Assembly: GCA_012295275.1 (NCBI GenBank)
Contig: CM022679.1
Coordinates: 13,542,024-13,591,144 of the forward strand
Direction of reading: 5' to 3'
Source: Chrysomallon squamiferum
Lineage: Eukaryota; Mollusca; Gastropoda; Neomphalida; Peltospiridae
DNA: 49,121 bases
The position numbers and the translations under genes are program-made. The notes under the pieces were generated by a model. It did no database searches, was not told the origin of the DNA, and saw nothing but the letters and a program-made list of their open reading frames with translations. Shown here piece after piece: positions 44,984-49,121 of this stretch. Position 1 is the first letter of the stretch. Every line of letters begins with the position of its first letter.

Positions 44984-47900
44984 TTTAATGAGAGGTAATT
45001 ATATAAATTGAAATACCCACCTCCTTTAAATGGAACAAGGGCACATTTAGAAATTTCCCTGATAGACTTCAGTTCCATACATCCTTTCTTGTTTTTCCTA
45101 CTTCAATACAGTGTCCATAACCATCGCTGCAAGCTGATAGAACAACAGTATAATTAACTTAGTATTAACATATTTGATTATTGTAGACATATTAGTTTTG
45201 TTTGTGGTATGTATATTATTATTATATATTAATATTTTGTTTTGAAGTGTCTGGCTTATCAGTATATAATTTATGCTTCAGTGATAATTATGTCAAGGGT
45301 TCACTGTAAAAGTGTACATGAATTCATTCCAAAAACACTGGGAGAAATCTTCTTGGATCCGAATGAGATCACAAATATTATTTTACACCGGCACCATCTA
45401 AATTAAGTTTGTATGATGGTATCAGATACCAGTGAAACAGACAAGATTAAATCCTCGCCAGACTATCCTTGGTCTACACCATGGTGTAAAATAGCTCTTT
45501 ATATTCCTGGGAATATTTTGGCTTTACAGATTATACCCGATCATACGCTCTTATGTTATTCATAAGTTGGTCTGTGTTTAAATGTTCTTTACAAGATAAC
45601 ATGAATGACACGATACAGTCAGTTTAAACAACGCACAATTCACATAAGATCTTGAGAATGACTCGGATCACTTCAGAGATGTAATGAGGGTTTAGATATA
45701 ATTATAGGTTTCTTAGATCATTTATCAATAAACAACAACAAAAAAAAATGGTTTAGATCATTTATTTGCTAAATCACCATATCCATTTGCACTGAATAAA
45801 AAGCTCAGTAAAACAAAAATATTACATGTAAATATTCGGAAGTTTTCATAAAATGTATGTCTGATCCATACTTTGTTATAGTTTGTGACATAAGTTTAAT
45901 TCTTGAAGTGTAAAAAGATCCTGAACTTTGAGAATATTTAGTGTTTTTATAAACTGATTCTGTGGGAGCAGCCAGAATATATTCTAGGCGTAAACAGTCT
46001 AGTACTCTTTAACCCCAGGGATAGTTTGGACAGGGGATATGCATCTTGGGCTGTTTGACAGCTAAAGTACACGAAAAGAACAAAAACTTGCTATATCTAA
46101 TTCTTCTTTTGTATTGCTGTTGTTATTGTTGTAATAATTGTAATAGTACTGTGATAGTGTTCGCGTTTGCTTTACTTTGTCAGCTTTATGTTTTTCTAAT
46201 TATAATAAATAAAGTTTGAATAGCTTTATTATTTGTTATTATTGCTTGTTATTGTTCCTTCTGTTATTGTTATTGTTGTTATTATTAGTATTTGTTGTTG
46301 TTGTTGTTGCACCATGTCTAGCGTAGCGTTTAGCGCTTAACCCTTTCACTCCTAGACTTTAAGCATGATAAAGATATCAAAGTTCGCTTAAAATTTTATT
46401 TTATTTTATTTTACTTTTCAATGGGGTGGATACCGACGAGACAAATTTAATGTTCAGTGAACAGATTACTTGTCCTTATTTCACTGTCATGGATTATGAG
46501 GCATTACGCACTATTAAAAAAATCAATCACATCAGGCAAACACATCTTATACAAAACCGTAACAATAAATAAACAAATTAATTCACTTACAGATTGACTG
46601 GTTGAGCAGCTGATTGATCTATCGATGGATCTGCTGATTGACGAATTAATTGACTAGCTGATTAAACTAATCAAAATAAATGAATAAATTAAAAAAATAA
46701 CAATAATAAAAAAAATTAATAATAAAAATACCTACTTTCAGACTAAAGGACCTGATACTAACCAGGTTATCGGAACTTAACTTTCTTATTCTTATTCTTT
46801 TCATGTGTACAACTAAATTATCGTTTCACGCTTGAAAAAGAGGAAATAAAAATTAAACAACCTAACATAGGTCAAATGAAAGTTTGCCTACACTTGTAGA
46901 TACATTCAGCACAAACTGACTACTACTGTCTTTAATTACTGATGTTGTTCACGTGTCGGTAATATTTTTTGAAACTGCCCAAAATTAAAAATTAAATTTG
47001 GGATATGTTGGATGATAAAGAAACAGCCAGCAAGGAGATGAAAATGTCAAGAGTGCCCAAGAGCTGAACAGCAAATAGGACTTGACCGTCACGAATCTCG
47101 TTATGAAAAGAACAAACTGAACGAAAACAAGAAAAACGAGTTCGTTACGATTCCATCTGCTCGACTCTCTCTTTTGTCCTTTCTCTTTCCTTCCCCAAAC
47201 TCTTTTCTGCGACACACACGCCCTCTGGCCCGTCAGAAAGAGGGCTGTCGTAGACGTGCTTCACAACAGCCTGCTCTGATTAGCACGTTAATTGTTTGCA
47301 CAGTCTGTAATTAAGCAGAGAAGGAAAAGGCCAACACGAGAGCACAGTCAGGCGGGGAAACCAATGTTTCTGAAATTACATTGTCTTCACGGACGACTAT
47401 GGTAAGCAATTGTCTATTCTTATTTTGGTAGGGTGTAATGTGCAGTTAACCTGTGTCAACAACATTTATTATATCTAAAATTTTAATTGTTTAATCTGTC
47501 CTCCGTGTAGATTCTTATTTTATCTTTGTTCCTCGTATGGCCTTACTCGTGTTATTAAACAAAATTACTTAAATATATGTTGTATTGATTATATAGAGTA
47601 TTATTATCAAGTCACCTCTAGATTATAATTAAATAATTAACATGTATCTTAACTTGTGTTGTGTTTATTTCTCTTGTGGATAGATAGACTTATTGATTTA
47701 TATAGACTGCTGTCAATTTAGCGTTTAAATTCCTTGTTAAGTGGCCATTAAAGAACCTTGTTACCCTTAATGTAACATCTAAGATGTTTAATGTTTTATA
47801 TACATACATAAATATTTACATACATATATACATACATACATATTTATTTTTTGTTTCTGTGAATGTTTTATATAGTCTAAGCTTCTTAAAATATATGCAG

Positions 47901-48000
47901 ATAATTATAGTTGTTTTTAAATTTTATTATTATTTCATGTATATCTATAGATATAAAGTTACGAGTCAAGTCTTAATATTTGTGACATTTTCTATATTTT
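44400..48000. other. 3' flank of receptor R, mirror of 24350-30290
   Basis: AT-rich AAATA-type tract to 44670, (TTA)n(TAG)n at 44910-44985, then unique sequence matching contig A in reverse, without the 2.2 kb of 26760-28950. The 76-codon ORF at 46985-47215 mirrors 25127-25354 and lacks a recognisable domain. No gene is convincing apart from the candidate first exon below. Confidence 0.7.
47250..47401 (+). other. Candidate first exon and promoter island (contig B)
   Basis: GC-richer stretch ending CGACTATG|GTAAGCAA. The ATG is the last codon before the donor. It is conserved in contig A at 24941-25110. It would open a transcript running into the following array. Confidence 0.3.
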
Positions 48001-48081
48001 CGAAAGAAATTTAAAAAAAATATTTAAAAGTAATAAAAATAAATAAATAATATTAATAATATAAAATAAAATAAAATAAAA

Positions 48082-48140
<59 letters not shown>

Positions 48141-48672
48141 ACAATGATAAAATAATAATAAAAAAATGTTTTATAAATTAAATAGTACTAAGTATATTAA
48201 ATAAATAAATTGGTCGCTTATCTTGATCTTTAATAGTGTACCGTTTCTTTGTAATATCTTATTTCGTACAATGACGTATGGGGTCACCTCACTGTGCCCG
48301 CACCTATTGTTATATATTACTGAGGCAGTCAAGGATAGCAAATGATAAAACAGTAGGGGATTACAGTATAGTTTATTTTCCAAAAGACCAACAGTGCATT
48401 AACATTTTACAGTCCAACAAAATGGGAGATGGAATCAGCATATTCTGTTGCAGATTACTGCCATGTGAAGAGGAACATTTGCTGTAGGCGTATGTCAGAC
48501 TGCGGGCACAGTGAGGTTAAACCTCTAACACCACAAGTGTAAACTATTAAAGCGTACCTGTGGGTCTGATAAACTGTGTGATAAAATTCTTAATACTTAT
48601 ACTAATGTTTTGATAGGCGAACGGTCTTTAATAGCAAAGTTTAACAATAATAATAATAGTAATAATAATAAT

Positions 48673-48715
<43 letters not shown>

Positions 48716-49121
48716 GGACTAATAGTAGTTTTTTTTCTTTTGTTGATATAACTCGTTACAAATTAACACTGGACTGCAAAAACGTAACTTGGAAGTATAA
48801 AGAATATATTTATACTACATTTTTCTAACCACCAAGGAGAGATTATATTTTCTATAAACTACATGTAAAGGAAATCATTAATTAATAAATTAAAAAGACA
48901 AATGAAAACAACAGAAGAAGAAGAGAAATAATATTTAAAGTAAAAAATAAATAATGGAAGTGATGATGGCAGTAGCATCAGTAATAGTAGTGGTAGTTGT
49001 AGTAGTAGTAGCAACAGTAGTAATGAACTTCATCAACAAAACCTGAGAATTGTGAGCAAACAATTCAAATCTATGTATGTATGTATGTATGTATGTATGT
49101 ATGTATCTATCTATCTATCTA
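48000..49121 (+). repeat. Array, downstream of R
   Basis: Plus-orientation array unit, mirror of about 23200-24350: (AAATA)n, ATAAGCGACCAATT-type landmark, exon-2-like segment, (TAA)n(TA)n at 48648-48712, CACTGGACTGCAAAAACG, and (TATG)n/(TATC)n at the window edge. Confidence 0.85.
48413..48475 (+). pseudogene. Exon-2-like segment (contig B)
   Basis: Acceptor CATTTTACAG, then QQNGRWNQHILLQ in phase 1, and a TGA where most copies read TCA. The CRD is absent. Confidence 0.5.

Overview
The window is AT-rich, microsatellite-laden animal DNA. It has introns with GT-AG borders, (CATA)n, (TTA)n and (CA)n tracts, tRNA-derived SINEs, Tigger/pogo DNA transposons and a THAP-domain remnant. I favour an invertebrate, possibly a mollusc, but the species cannot be fixed from the sequence. 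A run of exactly 200 N (33922-34121) splits it into contig A (1-33921) and contig B (34122-49121).

The real genes are paralogous small membrane receptors with one cysteine-rich domain that looks like the TNF-receptor CRD of BCMA/TACI. Contig A carries two halves, both on the minus strand. The 5' half (1-2979) has exon 1, a signal-peptide plus CRD exon, two 27-nt micro-exons and part of a transmembrane exon. The 3' half (30149-33921) has the end of a transmembrane exon and a tandemly duplicated terminal exon. Contig B carries a nearly whole paralogue on the plus strand (40089-44372). Its splice donor after the transmembrane exon has been replaced by a CA repeat, and its last exon is truncated.

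Between the genes lie long arrays (2690-24350, 34122-38002, 48000-49121). These are not an anonymous satellite. Their units resemble the receptor's own 5' end: a TATA/E-box promoter, an 88-nt exon-1-like segment with a splice donor, an intron, and an exon-2-like segment that aligns with the receptor signal peptide but lacks the CRD. About 680 bp holding the promoter and exon 1 are further amplified inside units (2, 5, 1 and 3-4 copies).

Layout: 1-3060 receptor 5' half; 2690-24350 array, with an inverted piece at 16605-17626; 24350-30150 gene 3' flank; 30149-33921 receptor 3' half with a Tigger and a nested MITE; 33922-34121 gap; 34122-38002 array; 38037-39812 transposon remnants and a SINE; 40089-44372 receptor R; 44400-48000 3' flank mirroring 24350-30150; 48000-49121 array.

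As assembled the window looks like a large inverted duplication. The two ends of contig A, however, fall in the same transmembrane exon only about 69 nt apart in the R frame. A head-to-tail tandem receptor cluster with contig B placed in the wrong orientation (or a circular/collapsed unit) explains the data at least as well.
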